A stretch of 64,000 nucleotides of DNA from Clostridia bacterium (GTDB lineage: Bacteria > Bacillota > Clostridia > Oscillospirales > CAG-382), in contig JAGAUT010000079.1 of the NCBI GenBank assembly GCA_017620655.1, positions 1 to 64,000 on the forward strand. The letters run 5' to 3'. Shown here piece by piece: positions 8,658-16,608 of the stretch. Both the position numbers and the translations under genes were made by a program. Position 1 is the stretch's first letter, and each line of letters opens with the position of its first letter. Under the pieces are notes generated by a model. That model did no database searches. It was given only the letters and a program-made list of their open reading frames with translations, and had not been told where the DNA came from.

Positions 8658-11222
8658 TTATTCAAACTTTATGTCATAGGACACAGTAAATTTAGTTGCT
8701 CTGCCGTTTATATCTTTTGTTCCGGAATAATTCATTGTTCCCTGCGGGAAATTGAAATCCTTTACGCTTTCTGATGCACGGATAAGGGATCCGTCTTTCT
8801 TGCTGCGGAAGAATGACTCATTGCCAATATCCAGTTTAGCTACAGTGTTAGGATTAGGCTTTACACTTCCATTTACCACCAATGCTTTTCTCTTCTTTGA
8901 GGGAAGATATCTGTAGCTATCCTTTGCAGGAATGAGTGTTGCACTCCAGCTTGCATCGGAAAGATCTCCCGTTCCCTTGATTTTAATATCGCGTCTTTTT
9001 CCTTTTGAGGGATATCTCACGGTTGCCTTCAATGTATCAACTGTTTTGATACCAAGTTTTACCGAAACATTTACAAGTCTTATCTTCTTAGGCAAAACGG
9101 GAGTTCTGAGCCAGAGCCAGATAATAAGTGCTATCAAAAGGATTATGAGAATCCAGAACAGCCACTTCAGCCACAAAGCAACAAGGCTGAGGGTTACTGT
9201 AAGAGCCCCTTCTGTTTCTGTCACTCTGCCGATGTGGTCGGTATATTCTGCCTTTACTCTGATGGGATAATTGCCCTCAGCTATACCCTTTGTGGGTAAA
9301 AGCTTGATAAGGTATGCAGAATTCTTCTTATCGGGTGTAACTTTATGTTCAATTCCGCCGCAATCAACCGAAAGCTTTATTGCATCAAAGTCCTGTTCGC
9401 TGAGCTTTTTGCCCTTAAAGCTGAATGATGCAACTATCGGGCGGCTTTCTTCAATATCTTTGATTGTGATGTAGCTGTCGGGTGCATACAAATCCATATG
9501 CACGGGAACAAAATCATCTCTGATGATATACGAAAGTGTCTGCTGTACCTGAGCGTTGTCGCTGCCTTCCTTCTGATAAGAAGCATAAATGGTTACGGTA
9601 CATTTGCCGCACTGCGTATCCTGAGGATTTGATGTATCCTTATAGCTTAACAAAAGATTGTAGTGATCGTCTGCAAACTCAGGTGTAATTTTTGCATAGG
9701 TTACATCTTTATCCCAATCAAGAACAACCTTTTCAAGCTCTGCTCCGGTGAGCTTACTTCCTTCATAGAAAATCTCGGCAATAAAGGGACTTCCCTTGGG
9801 GAGATCCTGCAACGAATAATAATCGTCGCCGCCTGAAATTTTAAGCTTCATGTTCCCCGCGGGCATCGGAAGAACCTTGATACCTCCAAAAGGCCAGCCA
9901 AAGTCTGTGGAGCGTTTTGTAATTGTATATCCGCTAAGATATGTAACGGTAAGATTGGCATCGAAAGTATCACCCATTTTCAAATATACATTTTCATATC
10001 CGCTATACCCATCGCAAGCAATTGGCGTCTCTTCGCCTTTGACAGAATAGGTGCCACGATATTTCGGGGTGCCAAGAAGTTCAGAAGAAATAATTACTTG
10101 TTCTTTATTATCCCACATTCCAAAACTTATCGAGTAGTCGCCCTCATAAAGAGCATCGGGATTTACATCATTTCCTTCGGAATCCGTAAATACAAAATCA
10201 AGGTCTACATCCGGCTCGTAATACACCTCAAAGGTGGGTTTTTCGCCGGAATACTGGATTTTATATTTTCCAGATTCACAACCGCCAAATGTGAGAATCT
10301 CCCCTTGAAGCGAAGTGTCGGATTCAACAACAACCTTTCCGTTAAGCCATTTTCCCGCACCTTTTGTCGAATATTTAGTGGTAGTTTTGCTGAGTGCCTT
10401 CAAAGGCTTGCCGTTTTCGCCAACAACTTTTAAATCGGAAATATTCTTACCCTGTGCAAACAGGATAAGCTTGCTCATTGAAATGTCAAATTCAAAGCTA
10501 TCTCCCGAAATATACTTTTTGGGTAAAGTATCTCTGCCGAAAATACGGTTACACATTTCCGTTAGAGCCGAGAGAACATCCTCACTGTTCACAACATGTT
10601 TTTTTTCGAAATAATCCGATTCAGGGGTATCAGGAATTACGGCTTTCTCACCGATTCCCAGATACATGATTGTCATATCTGGACCGGCGTTGTTCTGGAT
10701 GATTTCATCGAGAAGAGGCTTTGCCGCGTTTCCTTTATAATCTGTACTACCGCGTTTAAACGAATCGCCATCGGTAAGTACAACAAGATATTTATTGCCA
10801 CTATTTACTTCACTAAGACCATTGATGGCGCTGTCAATACTTTCAATAGGCGTTCCCTGTGCATTCGGTGTATAAATCTCACGTATATCGGACGCCTGTT
10901 TAGCTCCGGTTATTTTCATGGGATTATCCATGGTATACTTTTCGCCGTCAACCTCAATTTCCCACATGGGATAAATCATAAGCGTATCGCCTTCGTTAAG
11001 CATTGAAGCGAAAACTTCCATAGCGTAGGTTGCACGGCACCACGCCTTGAGCGGTTGCCCATTGTTCTCGCTCGTCATATACATCGAACCGGAATTGTCA
11101 AAAACAATGGCTATCGTTCTTTTATCCTCAACCTTTTTGGCAGCCTCTACCCCGGTTGTTCCGATGTTTATGCATATGAAGAACAAAAACACCGCAAGCA
11201 GTGCACTTGTAAATTTCTTCAC
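8658..11222 (-). CDS. Secreted/membrane-anchored von Willebrand A domain protein
   Basis: An 854-residue protein with a signal peptide (1-28, cleavage probably after VEA), then a vWA domain whose MIDAS motif DNSGS is at 42-46 and whose later TDGDS metal site is near residue 150. A beta-rich extracellular region follows to about 680, then one transmembrane helix (683-705, very rich in L, I and W) and a basic cytoplasmic tail of about 150 residues. The start is GTG at 11222, with AAGGAG 10 nt upstream. Metal binding and adhesion or protein-protein contact are expected from the intact MIDAS. The outside-to-inside topology would let it connect an extracellular ligand to the cytoplasmic tubulin-like protein encoded next; that link is inferred. 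Confidence 0.85.
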   Translation of the reverse strand: MKKFTSALLAVFLFFICINIGTTGVEAAKKVEDKRTIAIVFDNSGSMYMTSENNGQPLKAWCRATYAMEVFASMLNEGDTLMIYPMWEIEVDGEKYTMDNPMKITGAKQASDIREIYTPNAQGTPIESIDSAINGLSEVNSGNKYLVVLTDGDSFKRGSTDYKGNAAKPLLDEIIQNNAGPDMTIMYLGIGEKAVIPDTPESDYFEKKHVVNSEDVLSALTEMCNRIFGRDTLPKKYISGDSFEFDISMSKLILFAQGKNISDLKVVGENGKPLKALSKTTTKYSTKGAGKWLNGKVVVESDTSLQGEILTFGGCESGKYKIQYSGEKPTFEVYYEPDVDLDFVFTDSEGNDVNPDALYEGDYSISFGMWDNKEQVIISSELLGTPKYRGTYSVKGEETPIACDGYSGYENVYLKMGDTFDANLTVTYLSGYTITKRSTDFGWPFGGIKVLPMPAGNMKLKISGGDDYYSLQDLPKGSPFIAEIFYEGSKLTGAELEKVVLDWDKDVTYAKITPEFADDHYNLLLSYKDTSNPQDTQCGKCTVTIYASYQKEGSDNAQVQQTLSYIIRDDFVPVHMDLYAPDSYITIKDIEESRPIVASFSFKGKKLSEQDFDAIKLSVDCGGIEHKVTPDKKNSAYLIKLLPTKGIAEGNYPIRVKAEYTDHIGRVTETEGALTVTLSLVALWLKWLFWILIILLIALIIWLWLRTPVLPKKIRLVNVSVKLGIKTVDTLKATVRYPSKGKRRDIKIKGTGDLSDASWSATLIPAKDSYRYLPSKKRKALVVNGSVKPNPNTVAKLDIGNESFFRSKKDGSLIRASESVKDFNFPQGTMNYSGTKDINGRATKFTVSYDIKFE

Positions 11223-11255
11223 TGATTCTTCACTCCTTTTTGTTGCTGTGCATAT

Positions 11256-11579
11256 TTACTTTTGCTTGACGAACTCCACACCGTCTATATAAATTGAATT
11301 ACCGTCTTTTTCAAAGCTCTTTACCATATCATAGCTGAGTCCGAAAAGGCTGTATGTGATTGTTATTTCATCCTTTTCAATCATGTATTCCCCGGTAACA
11401 TCAACACCAAATGCGGAAACCTTTACCTTGTTATCTTCCATAAAAGTAAATGTCTGCTTGATGAAACCGTCCGTCTGTTCATATGTGCCGTTAAGTTTTA
11501 CAGCACAGGACACAAGGGTAAATACCGCAGCAACAGCCAAAACAACTGCTGCAACTCTTTTTAAAAGTCTTTTTTTCAT
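11256..11579 (-). CDS. Small lipoprotein, first gene of the tubulin/vWA operon
   Basis: A 107-residue protein starting at the ATG at 11579, which has GGAGG 8 nt upstream; an in-frame TTG 15 nt earlier overlaps that ribosome site and is unlikely. The N-terminus is basic and hydrophobic and ends in a lipobox LVSC, so the mature protein should be lipid-anchored outside the membrane. The rest, about 80 residues, alternates in a beta-strand pattern with repeated F/Y-x-x-D/K elements, like the small secreted lipocalin-type domains common in Clostridia. It lies 34 nt upstream of the vWA gene and follows the only promoter seen for the operon. Function is unknown. Confidence 0.75.
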   Translation of the reverse strand: MKKRLLKRVAAVVLAVAAVFTLVSCAVKLNGTYEQTDGFIKQTFTFMEDNKVKVSAFGVDVTGEYMIEKDEITITYSLFGLSYDMVKSFEKDGNSIYIDGVEFVKQK

Positions 11580-11632
11580 AAAAACAACCTCCAAAGTTAT
11601 TCTTTCTGTATCGCCTAATATTTTGTTGAAAA

Positions 11633-11662
11633 ATTATACAAATTTATATTTAGGGATAACAA
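11633..11662 (-). promoter_or_regulatory. Probable sigma-A promoter of the tubulin/vWA operon
   Basis: On the minus strand TTGTTA (11662-11657), an 18-bp spacer and TATAAT (11638-11633) lie about 55 nt before the lipoprotein start. No other convincing promoter was found further down the operon, so all five genes probably depend on it. Confidence 0.6.
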
Positions 11663-11887
11663 ATATTTTATCACCAAAATCGCAAAAAATCAACAATTTC
11701 GACATATTTCGGCATTTTTTCTACATTTCTTACAAAACAGTGCCGCTTTAATTAGTTAATACGTTAATATTTGGACCGTGAATGACATTATTTTGTCAAA
11801 GAATTCGCCAAAACTCGTGTGTTGCACGGTCATGCAAGGCAAGAACCGGAACATCCGCACCGTCATCTGTCTTTTTATAAATTCCTA

Positions 11888-11916
11888 TTTACAATTCACC
11901 ATGCCGGGTATATAAT
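11888..11916 (+). promoter_or_regulatory. Sigma-A promoter of the LCAT-like lipase gene
   Basis: TTTACA (11888-11893), a 17-bp spacer and a perfect TATAAT (11911-11916) lie 30 nt upstream of the start codon at 11947. Confidence 0.75.
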
Positions 11917-11946
11917 TAATAAAAACAACTAACGAGGAAGTGAAAC

Positions 11947-13203
11947 ATGAAGCGATTATATTTGACAGGCGGAGCAATTATTCTCACTCTCATTTTAGTA
12001 CTTATTCTGGTATTCAGTTGCACAAGAAACAAAGAACCCGACGCAATAATAATTCTGCCCGGCATTATGGGAAGCGATTTATTCCTTGCTGAGCAAGCCG
12101 TATACGACGGCGATGTTTATCCCGCTGATACAAAGCTATGGATTGACATAGATTCGGTAAGGAAGATTTTCAAAACAGCCGAACACATCCGAATGCTTGC
12201 ACCGGAGAACAATTTCAACATCCGTCCGGATGCCCCTGTTATCAACGACCTTAAAACACTCGGAAACTACGGTGCAATGAATACATACGGTGTTTTATAC
12301 AAACAGATATACTCGCAGTTCCACGACACATGTGACGTGATACTTTACAACTATGACTGGCGCGAAGATCCCTATGAAACGGCTCGAAAGCTTGACCGAT
12401 TTATATCCGAGAGAGATTATCAAAGCGTTTCCTTTGTGGCACACAGCATGGGCGGTCTTGTAGCGTCCCATTATTTTGCCATGGGCAAAACACAAAGGAG
12501 CAAAGTAAACACATTTCTTTCTCTTGGTACCCCCTATCTTGGCTCCGAGCAAGCATCAAATGCCATGCTGACAGGCAACATCAGCGGTTTTATCGCAAAT
12601 GTATTTATTTCAGATGAAATAAGAAACATATGCCCAAAGCTCGATTCAATGTATGCACTGTTACCCTACGAACATCTATGGCGCAGTTCACTTGCCGTTT
12701 ACGATTTAACGGGATCTGACCGTTCATTATCATTTGAAGATGAAGAACATTTACTAGAAGAGTTTGCACAAGGATACAGTCAGAAACAGCATGACACAGC
12801 AAAAAGAAACAAAGAGCTGTTATTTACCGAAAAAGGCAAGCATATAAGCGAGCTTGTTAACTCTTATTATCTTGCGGGTGACGGCCAGGAAACCGTCAGT
12901 GTAATTAATTTACCCAAGATAGCAGAGCTTTCAAACACACTAAGCACGACTTCCAAAACATCATCGGGAGACGGCACGGTATCCTTATACAGTGCCACTG
13001 TTGCAGGAACGCTTCCCAAAAAAAGAACATTCATCAAATCAGAGGATAAAAAAAGCAAATCCTCCCACGATTCACTCGCCGACGGAAGTGATATATCTAC
13101 CATGGATTTTATCATCGAAGTTCTGAAGGGCAATGCAGACAAGATGTCGGATTCCGATTTAGAAAGAAAATACAACATTCGCAGAGCATCAAACGATAAA
13201 TGA
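11947..13203 (+). CDS. LCAT/PDAT-like alpha/beta-hydrolase (lipase or acyltransferase), exported
   Basis: A 418-residue protein with an N-terminal hydrophobic segment (8-24) ending at Cys25 (VFSC), which could be a lipobox or an uncleaved anchor, so the enzyme should face outward. ILPGIMGSDL (36-45) matches the oxyanion strand of lecithin:cholesterol acyltransferase relatives. The nucleophile elbow AHSMGG places the serine at 167, GDGTV near 340 supplies the likely aspartate, and SHDSL near 377 the likely histidine. Members act on phospholipid or triacylglycerol esters; the real substrate cannot be read here. GAGGAAGTG precedes the ATG. It has its own promoter and terminator and so is a single-gene unit divergent from the tubulin operon. 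Confidence 0.8.
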   Translation: MKRLYLTGGAIILTLILVLILVFSCTRNKEPDAIIILPGIMGSDLFLAEQAVYDGDVYPADTKLWIDIDSVRKIFKTAEHIRMLAPENNFNIRPDAPVINDLKTLGNYGAMNTYGVLYKQIYSQFHDTCDVILYNYDWREDPYETARKLDRFISERDYQSVSFVAHSMGGLVASHYFAMGKTQRSKVNTFLSLGTPYLGSEQASNAMLTGNISGFIANVFISDEIRNICPKLDSMYALLPYEHLWRSSLAVYDLTGSDRSLSFEDEEHLLEEFAQGYSQKQHDTAKRNKELLFTEKGKHISELVNSYYLAGDGQETVSVINLPKIAELSNTLSTTSKTSSGDGTVSLYSATVAGTLPKKRTFIKSEDKKSKSSHDSLADGSDISTMDFIIEVLKGNADKMSDSDLERKYNIRRASNDK

Positions 13204-13229
13204 TGGGCTGATGCGTAATTGACACAGCA

Positions 13230-13259
13230 AAAGCGGAGTGAATATCACTCCGCTTTTTA
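13230..13259 (+). terminator. Rho-independent terminator after the lipase gene
   Basis: A 12-bp stem (13230-13241 with 13245-13256) with a 3-nt loop ends in a T tract on the plus strand. Confidence 0.9.
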
Positions 13260-13269
13260 TGTTGCTGTC

Positions 13270-13298
13270 TTTACTTTTCAATTCGTTTATGATAAAAT
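13270..13298 (+). promoter_or_regulatory. Probable promoter of the 199-residue orphan gene
   Basis: TTTACT (13270-13275), a 17-bp spacer and TAAAAT (13293-13298) lie about 40 nt before the start codon at 13340. Confidence 0.5.
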
Positions 13299-13339
13299 GA
13301 AAGCAGAAATCACAAAAAACACCAAGGAACACAAAAGAC

Positions 13340-13939
13340 ATGACCGAATTTGACAAAAAAGAAATCCTTATTACTCAAAGAGCGAGAATGTACATGGAAA
13401 AATTGTCAAAAGGCATAAGTCCAATTGACGACAGTACAATTGAAAACGACAGTGTTTTAAACAACAGCAAGGTAAGAAATTGTTTTAAATACCTTATAGG
13501 GATTCTTGAAACATACGAAGAAGCACTGGAAGGCGTTGCGGAACCGCAAAAGCAAGTCTTTACCAAAAAGAAAAAGCCATTCTATCTAAGATTTGAAGAA
13601 CGGCTGATGATTCCTATCTCGGATAAAAAGCTGAAAACAGGCGATTTTGTAAAAATTATCAATACTCTTATTGACGAAAACGTTATGCGGCGGTTGAAAA
13701 TTTCATCCGTAAACAAATGGCTTATAAAAAAAGGGTTTCTTGAAACCGTCGCAGGAATTGACGGCAAAAATCACAAATGGCCGACAGAGGCAGGGGTTGA
13801 AATAGGGATCAGCAAGGAGAAATACATGAGCAAAACGGGATTCCCCTATTTCGCCGTTCTTTTAGACCGCAATGCACAGCAAATCGTTGCTGACAACATT
13901 GAGGAAATTATTGAGATAAATAATATGAAAAAGAAGTGA
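13340..13939 (+). CDS. Uncharacterised 199-residue protein
   Basis: I do not recognise this protein. It is soluble and basic, with no signal peptide or membrane segment. The middle (about 100-150) has a helix-turn-helix-like rhythm containing INTLIDE and SSVNKWLIKKGFL, which suggests a winged-helix fold. The C-terminus contains SKTGFPYFAVLLD followed by an acidic helix. It lies alone between a terminator and a convergent terminator, next to the end of the glycan cluster, and has a plausible promoter of its own. A DNA-binding regulator is possible, but only from this weak pattern. Confidence 0.65.
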   Translation: MTEFDKKEILITQRARMYMEKLSKGISPIDDSTIENDSVLNNSKVRNCFKYLIGILETYEEALEGVAEPQKQVFTKKKKPFYLRFEERLMIPISDKKLKTGDFVKIINTLIDENVMRRLKISSVNKWLIKKGFLETVAGIDGKNHKWPTEAGVEIGISKEKYMSKTGFPYFAVLLDRNAQQIVADNIEEIIEINNMKKK

Positions 13940-13957
13940 GTTGTATGCTCACTTCTT
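13931..13957. terminator. Bidirectional terminator between convergent genes
   Basis: A 10-bp stem (13931-13940 with 13948-13957) and 7-nt loop with A tract and T tract on either side. It overlaps the stop codons of both the 199-residue gene and the last gene of the downstream glycan operon. Confidence 0.85.
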
Positions 13958-15124
13958 TTCTTTCAAGCCCAGTTGTTCCAATAGCAACTCCATATTATCA
14001 AAGTCTGCAAAATTGGGCATTACGGGTAATACCAGTTCATTCTTGGCAATTTTCAGATATCCCGGTTTAAAAATTCTAAGCCATCTGGATATCTCGCAAA
14101 ATGGCGTCATCCACTTGTGCTTTCTTATGATGGGGTACTGTATTTTGAGCTTATCATATGATAAAAACACCGTATTTAAGATACGTTTTATTTTACTATC
14201 ATTTTTTGCATAAGCCACAGAATGCCGATTACTTGCCGTACCATAAGTGCCGCCTCTCAAAACAAAGTTTTGAAGTTTTATAATAGTTTCATTACTCTTT
14301 CCGTCAGAAAACCAAAAATCACTTAGTTCCCTGCTGCAATCAGCAAACTTGAGCAATCCGCATTTATTAAGCAAAATATCTCTTTTTTCTTTATCATGAT
14401 CAACCTTGTTATCAAGAATCCATAAATCAAGAAAAGGTCTAATTCCGCAGCCACCGCTTTCAAAATGTTTTGCCATATGATATATGTGATACAAATAAAA
14501 GAATTCATCGCTCAAAACACAATAGTAAGCTTTTCCTTCTTTTGGACAAGCATACTCCCAAACCCTATCTATCAGCTTTTCTGCCGAGCTTTCATAATAT
14601 ATTTCCGATAATTTATAATGAAGCTCTATATGGGTTCCGTTTTGAGAAAAAAGCGAAACATCATGAGTTCCGGATTCATCTTTTTTATAGCCATAAACAT
14701 TTCCCAGAAGCATGGATGCCCTTTCCAAATCTTCTTCATGCACAAGAATATCGATATCACAGCTTGTTCTCATCCACGGCTCTGGGTAATAATCACGTAT
14801 TACAGATCCTTTGAGGGGAACAAACTGAATATGCTCGGACTCAAAAGCATCACACACCTGGCAAAAAATCTGATTGGTTGCCTCATAACGAACAGCTGCA
14901 ATTGGATGGCGTTTTTTGAGTTTTTTTGTAAGTTCAGTTTGCTCAAGCGGTATTCTATTTTTTTCAATTGCATAAGATACTAAGTGGGAAATATCGTGGT
15001 GTTTTGAAAACTTATACAATTTGTCAGCACAGTTGAAAACTGCCTCTCTCGTTTCCTCATCAATCACAGTTTCAAATACAGCATTTCTGATGAGCGAAAA
15101 CAGGATTTCTATAGTAGGTTTCAA
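13949..15124 (-). CDS. NTP_transf_5-type nucleotidyltransferase, last gene of downstream glycan operon
   Basis: A 391-residue protein with the core motif of the uncharacterised nucleotidyltransferase family (PF14907-type): PLKGSVIR at 103-110, then PEPWMRTSCDIDILV with the paired metal-binding aspartates at 123 and 125. The start is TTG at 15124 with AGGAG 7 nt upstream. The protein at 29868-31037 is a clear paralogue; the two align without gaps through at least residue 130 and both end their operon. The family is frequent in capsule and exopolysaccharide clusters, but its substrate is not established; transfer of a nucleotidyl or sugar-phosphate group is inferred from the fold. Confidence 0.8.
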   Translation of the reverse strand: MKPTIEILFSLIRNAVFETVIDEETREAVFNCADKLYKFSKHHDISHLVSYAIEKNRIPLEQTELTKKLKKRHPIAAVRYEATNQIFCQVCDAFESEHIQFVPLKGSVIRDYYPEPWMRTSCDIDILVHEEDLERASMLLGNVYGYKKDESGTHDVSLFSQNGTHIELHYKLSEIYYESSAEKLIDRVWEYACPKEGKAYYCVLSDEFFYLYHIYHMAKHFESGGCGIRPFLDLWILDNKVDHDKEKRDILLNKCGLLKFADCSRELSDFWFSDGKSNETIIKLQNFVLRGGTYGTASNRHSVAYAKNDSKIKRILNTVFLSYDKLKIQYPIIRKHKWMTPFCEISRWLRIFKPGYLKIAKNELVLPVMPNFADFDNMELLLEQLGLKEKK

Positions 15125-15140
15125 AGTATTTCTCCTATAT

Positions 15141-16598
15141 TTATATGCTCTTTTTTTTATAAATAACAGTCAATAGGTATTGGAAAGATGAGTTTTTTGT
15201 CAACACAGATAGCAAAATATACACTGCCACACCGACCACTACCTGAGACACTATGAGTACATAATCATTTTCGATCACAAGCGATACGCTCCACACAGCA
15301 ACAGACATTAAAAGGGTTGACAAAGAATTAGGAATCAAATCCATAAGCTGTTCTTTATAAGAATAGTTTATAAGTTTTGTATTGGGATACATATTTATCA
15401 ACGAAGATAAAACTGCAATCAGTAGACCGCCATATGCAACGTATAGCGCATCGTCAAAAAAAACAATTGAAAGAATAAGAACAATTATTCCTAAAGCTTT
15501 CTTCACTATCTCAAGTTTCAAGAAGACATCGCTTCGTCCCATAGCATTTATTACCTGTGCATTTGCAGTCTGCAACGGAGTCAACATATATATGAGCGCA
15601 TTAATTACCAAAAATGGCACACAAGGAAGCCATACATCGGTTATGAGTATTGAAACAAGAGGTTTAGACACTATACAAAGACCGGCAAGCAAAGGAAATA
15701 CAACAAACGAACTAACCCTTACAGACAAGCTGAGTTGTTGCTTTAACCTTTGAGGATCATTCTGTGCTTTAGAATAAACCGGAAGCATAACGTTATCAAT
15801 AGTTGTATTTATATTAGATATAATAAGGTGCGGGAACTGCTTGCCTTTATCATAATAAGCAAGAGTAGCACTATTGTACTTCTTGCCAATCACAAGGCTT
15901 CTCAATTCATTATATCCGGTACTTATTATGTTAGCAATCAAAATCTTATAGCCATACTTTAGCAACGGTTTGACTTGCTTTACAGAAGACACTCCGTTAG
16001 GAACCCACCTCGTAGCGACTTCCATCGCAATTAATGCTACTGCCTGATTCGCAATGTGCTGATACACTAAAGCCCAAACACCATATCCACAGTAAGCTAA
16101 TATAATACCAACTATTCCAGACACGACACTGGCAACTATATTACAAAGGCACAGCACATTAAACTTCATTTCTTTTGCAAGCTTTGAGTTGAGCACCGTT
16201 GTGCCTGCACCAAAAAACAACGAAAGCGACATAACCTGCAAAGTCTGTTCTACTATTGGCATATCGAAAAACTCAGCAATAAACGGAGCACTTACGTACA
16301 ATGTGACGTATAGTACCGTTGCCAGCGCAATACTGACATACAACACAGAACTATAATCGTTATTGTTCACATTCTTTTTCTGTATGAGTGCTGTGCCAAG
16401 ACCGCTCTGTACAATAACCTGAGAAAGCGTTATGAAAATCAGCAATACCGACAAAACTCCATACTCTTCAGGCAATAGCATTCGAGCTAAAATCATCGAC
16501 ACAACAAACGATGAAATTTGCGCCCCGCATCGTTCTACGAATTTCCATATAAGTGCGACAACCACGCTGTTTTTACTTATCGAATCATTTTTTGACAC
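15141..16598 (-). CDS. Polysaccharide flippase (Wzx, MOP superfamily)
   Basis: A 485-residue polytopic protein with about 12-14 hydrophobic helices and the N-terminal pattern of the MOP polysaccharide transporters (ARMLLPEEYGVLSVL near 38-52). It should move lipid-linked repeat units across the membrane. The start is GTG at 16598 with AAGGAGA upstream. A second flippase at 35980-37440 shares blocks such as YNxxxLAYYxKGxxFP and NAxGRSDxxLKLEIVK, so the two are paralogues serving separate operons. It lies between a glycosyltransferase and the NTP_transf_5 gene. Confidence 0.9.
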   Translation of the reverse strand: MSKNDSISKNSVVVALIWKFVERCGAQISSFVVSMILARMLLPEEYGVLSVLLIFITLSQVIVQSGLGTALIQKKNVNNNDYSSVLYVSIALATVLYVTLYVSAPFIAEFFDMPIVEQTLQVMSLSLFFGAGTTVLNSKLAKEMKFNVLCLCNIVASVVSGIVGIILAYCGYGVWALVYQHIANQAVALIAMEVATRWVPNGVSSVKQVKPLLKYGYKILIANIISTGYNELRSLVIGKKYNSATLAYYDKGKQFPHLIISNINTTIDNVMLPVYSKAQNDPQRLKQQLSLSVRVSSFVVFPLLAGLCIVSKPLVSILITDVWLPCVPFLVINALIYMLTPLQTANAQVINAMGRSDVFLKLEIVKKALGIIVLILSIVFFDDALYVAYGGLLIAVLSSLINMYPNTKLINYSYKEQLMDLIPNSLSTLLMSVAVWSVSLVIENDYVLIVSQVVVGVAVYILLSVLTKNSSFQYLLTVIYKKKSI

Positions 16599-16608
16599 AA
16601 TTATCTCC

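Larger units (their letters stand above)
11580..11946. other. Divergent intergenic regulatory region between tubulin/vWA operon and lipase gene
   Basis: No gene is seen in these 367 bases. The region holds the divergent promoters listed separately, an AT-rich stretch, a small inverted repeat TTGCA-N6-TGCAA near 11822-11837, and two sequences resembling the Spo0A box: TTCGACA (11698-11704, the complement of TGTCGAA) and TTTTGTCAAA (11791-11800). Confidence 0.6.
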
